From the NCBI RefSeq assembly GCF_017676365.1, contig NZ_JADKMA010000051.1, positions 1 to 39,497 of the forward strand: a stretch of 39,497 nucleotides of DNA, read 5' to 3'. Origin of the DNA: Streptomyces oryzae. GTDB lineage: Bacteria; Actinomycetota; Actinomycetes; Streptomycetales; Streptomycetaceae. The translations under genes were made by a program, and so were the position numbers. Position 1 is the stretch's first letter; each line of letters starts with the position of its first letter. Below the pieces are notes generated by a model. The model did no database searches, was not told the DNA's origin, and was given only the letters and a program-made list of their open reading frames with translations. This document shows positions 37,669 to 39,497 of this stretch, in pieces.

Positions 37669-38688
37669 TCACTCGTCCCCGCGCGCCGGGGTTCCGCGTA
37701 GGAGGCGGGCTTCGTGGGTGGGGAGGGTGCGGAGTGCCTCGGTGCGGGGGAGCCAGTGGGCCGGGGTGGTGTGTCGGGGTGCTGTGACGCGGGCGGCGAA
37801 GAGGTGGGTGATCAGGGTGCGACCGCCGGACGGGCACTTGCTGCTGTCGACGGCCAGCAGCCGGCCCGTCGCCCCCTGTGCGGCGTGCCCCAGCTGAGTG
37901 CGCAGAGCGCGGGCTGCGGCTTCGGCGGGGGTTTCGGTGGGGGACACCAGGGTGCCCGGCAGCCGAAAGGGTGAGCCGCCGCCCCATCCGGCGCCCTCCC
38001 GCTCGCCGCCGCCCTCGCCGTCCTCCCGTACGTCCCGCACCAGAACCCGGCCCGCCGGGTCCGTGGCCAGGGCGGCGGCGGCCACCGCGGGTGCGGGCAG
38101 CAGGGCGCGGCGGTCCCGTTCGTCCAGGGGAGCGGGGTGGCCGTCCAGCAGGTGCGCCGTATGGGAGCCGCGCTCGGCGGCGAGGGCGGCGGCCGTGCGG
38201 CGGCGCAGTCGCTCGGGGAGCCGGGCCAGCGCCTCGTCCTGGGGCACGAACTCGGCGGCCCGCAGTTCGTCCTGCTGGAGCCGCAGCTCCTTGGCCGTCA
38301 CCGGGTGCGGCAGATGAACGGCGTAGACGCAAGCGGTCAGCGCCCTGCCGAACACGGTGGCCGGCACATTGTCGACGGCCAGCAGCCGGCCGACCCGGAG
38401 CGCTGCGGGCCGCAGCTCCTCGCGGAGCTCCCGTACCAGTCCGTCGACCAGGCCCTCGTCGTCCACCATGCCGCCGGGCAGGTCCCACCCGGCCTTGTAG
38501 ACCGGGTCGACCACCAGCAGGCGGCCCCGCTCGTCGCGGATCACCGCATCCACGGCCGCGGCGGGTGCCGGGTGCGCGGCGAGGTAGGCGGCCAGCTCGT
38601 CCTGGGGGCTCGGCAGTGCGACCGCGCCGGGAGTGGGTGTGGACGCGGTTGCGGTGGTGCTGGCAGGCGTGCGGGGTGTCGACGTCAT
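37669..38688 (-). CDS. Tandem Nudix-domain protein
   Basis: This 339-residue protein has two Nudix domains. The first (about 40-170) has an intact box GGMVDDEGLVDGLV then RELREE, matching GX5EX7REUXEE, so it should hydrolyse a nucleoside-diphosphate-linked compound with Mg. The second (about 195-330) keeps the fold (RLPGTLVSPTETP) but its box reads RALRTQL and has lost the catalytic glutamates. ATG 38688 is preceded by GGAGGG; the longer frame upstream is not protein-like. The N-terminal 35 residues are Thr/Pro/Ala-rich. The inactive half may be a substrate-specificity or dimerisation domain. It is divergent from the gene at the end. Confidence 0.85.
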   Translation of the reverse strand: MTSTPRTPASTTATASTPTPGAVALPSPQDELAAYLAAHPAPAAAVDAVIRDERGRLLVVDPVYKAGWDLPGGMVDDEGLVDGLVRELREELRPAALRVGRLLAVDNVPATVFGRALTACVYAVHLPHPVTAKELRLQQDELRAAEFVPQDEALARLPERLRRRTAAALAAERGSHTAHLLDGHPAPLDERDRRALLPAPAVAAAALATDPAGRVLVRDVREDGEGGGEREGAGWGGGSPFRLPGTLVSPTETPAEAAARALRTQLGHAAQGATGRLLAVDSSKCPSGGRTLITHLFAARVTAPRHTTPAHWLPRTEALRTLPTHEARLLRGTPARGDE

Positions 38689-38986
38689 GCGGCCCTCCTC
38701 GTGTCCGGTGCGGAGGCCGGCGGGTACGGTGCGCGTGCCTCCTGTGAAGTCAACTGACGCGCCGTGGAATTGGGTACGCCGCTCGTTCGGCTCAGCGGTG
38801 GCGCCGCCAACCGTGTTCCCCGGGCTGCTGACCGGACAAAACGTGCATAGCCTCGGCATTTGGCAAGGACAGCTGACAGACGGTGGAACGCGGCGGCGCA
38901 GTGCGACGAAGCGCGTCGATGGAAGAGGTGCCCCCGAGGTGCCCCGAAGGCGTCCCGCCGGAACGTACGACGAGGGGAACGCGACG

Positions 38987-39497
38987 GTGGGCGAACAACT
39001 GAGCGAGCAGATGGGCGGGGACCTGGGCGGCAGCGCAGCCCCGAGCACAGCCCCGGGCACGGCAGCCCGCCCGCACGTCTATGTACGGCCGGGCCGGGGC
39101 GCCCCGCGTGACACCGGTACGCACCCCGCGGATCCTGCGGACCCTGCGGACCCCGTGCACCCCGTGGTGCAGATCTTTCACGACGCCGCGCGGGCCGTGC
39201 CCGGCTACCCGCTCGACCCGCTGGTGACCGACGAGTTCTGTGTGCTGATCGGCCCCGGCAACGCCTCGACCATGATCGCCGTCTACTTCGACGACGTGGC
39301 CACGCTCTGGGTGGACCAGTACATCTGGAGCGAGTACGAGTGGTCCGACCGGGACACCGGCGAGCTGGGATTCCTGGCCGAGGCCGTGGCGGCGGTGCAG
39401 CGCGGGGACGGCGCCTGGCACTTCCGGGAGGACGACGGGCGCCTCGTCCACCTCGGCGGCAGACTCGGCAGCCATGTGGTGGGCCCCGGCGCCGTCC
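38987..39497 (+). CDS. Hypothetical protein, truncated by window end
   Basis: GTG 38987, with GAGGGG about ten bases upstream, opens a frame of at least 170 codons that runs off the window without a stop. The first 60 residues are low-complexity (Gly/Ala/Pro, with a short HPADPADPADP repeat). A more structured part follows: VVQIFHDAARAVPGYPLDPLVTDEF, then IGPGNASTMIAVYFDDVATLWVDQYIW and acidic, Trp-rich sequence. I do not recognise the family. The 298 bases between it and the Nudix gene hold no obvious promoter or repeat. Confidence 0.6.
   Translation, partial: MGEQLSEQMGGDLGGSAAPSTAPGTAARPHVYVRPGRGAPRDTGTHPADPADPADPVHPVVQIFHDAARAVPGYPLDPLVTDEFCVLIGPGNASTMIAVYFDDVATLWVDQYIWSEYEWSDRDTGELGFLAEAVAAVQRGDGAWHFREDDGRLVHLGGRLGSHVVGPGAV

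Overview
The window is high-GC actinobacterial DNA and almost certainly comes from Streptomyces or a close relative. Coding sequence shows strong G/C bias at third codon positions, starts are often GTG or TTG behind GGAGG-type ribosome binding sites, TTA codons are very rare, and the intergenic gaps carry a family of GC-rich repeats (core CAGTTCCCCGCGCCCC) that I recognise as typical of streptomycetes. I see no rRNA, tRNA, CRISPR array, transposase or phage gene. The window begins just before a complete gene and ends inside an incomplete one.

Layout. 1-3400: a GT-A fold transferase translationally coupled to a SAM methyltransferase, a zinc alcohol/polyol dehydrogenase, a 39-residue LPFR-type small protein and the DNA repair enzyme Ogt. 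3400-8150: a sugar-phosphorylation locus with two different FGGY kinases, a histidine phosphatase and a DeoR-family regulator; both control regions share the motif CACATCGAG followed by an AT-rich dyad, a good candidate for the regulator's operator. 8150-13000: an aminoglycoside-phosphotransferase-fold kinase, a secreted polysaccharide deacetylase, an MFS exporter whose reading frame runs about 400 bases antisense into its neighbour, and a Vms1/baeRF2-type putative peptidyl-tRNA hydrolase. 13100-16550: a PTS permease (fused IIA-IIB plus UlaA-like IIC) and an alpha/beta hydrolase. 16600-21650: a small unknown protein, a glutathionyl-hydroquinone-reductase-like enzyme, a structured repeat island that appears to have destroyed a SnoaL-like gene, a beta-helix-like membrane protein, succinate-semialdehyde dehydrogenase and a small acidic protein. 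21900-26700: a GH15 glucoamylase/trehalase-like enzyme, NADP-type glutamate dehydrogenase and a glutamate-cysteine ligase of the EgtA type. 26850-29650: a secreted 5'-nucleotidase and an aquaglyceroporin separated by a near-perfect 42-bp palindrome. 29900-36710: a compact two-gene polyketide operon, one large type I PKS with order KS-AT-KR-DH-ACP and a coupled type II thioesterase. 36700-39497: a SAM methyltransferase, a tandem Nudix protein and an unknown truncated gene.

How the genes work together. Three units look like functional systems. In the kinase locus, sugars or polyols would be phosphorylated by two kinases, possibly reset by the phosphatase, under DeoR control. The PTS unit would import and phosphorylate an ascorbate-like sugar. 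The PKS/thioesterase pair would make and edit a small polyketide or polyene chain. The last is the best candidate for an undescribed system: it is a single-protein synthase with a non-canonical domain order and no neighbouring biosynthetic genes. The second theme is the repeat family, which sits at gene ends, forms one stop codon, interrupts one gene and has a relative inside the PKS coding sequence.
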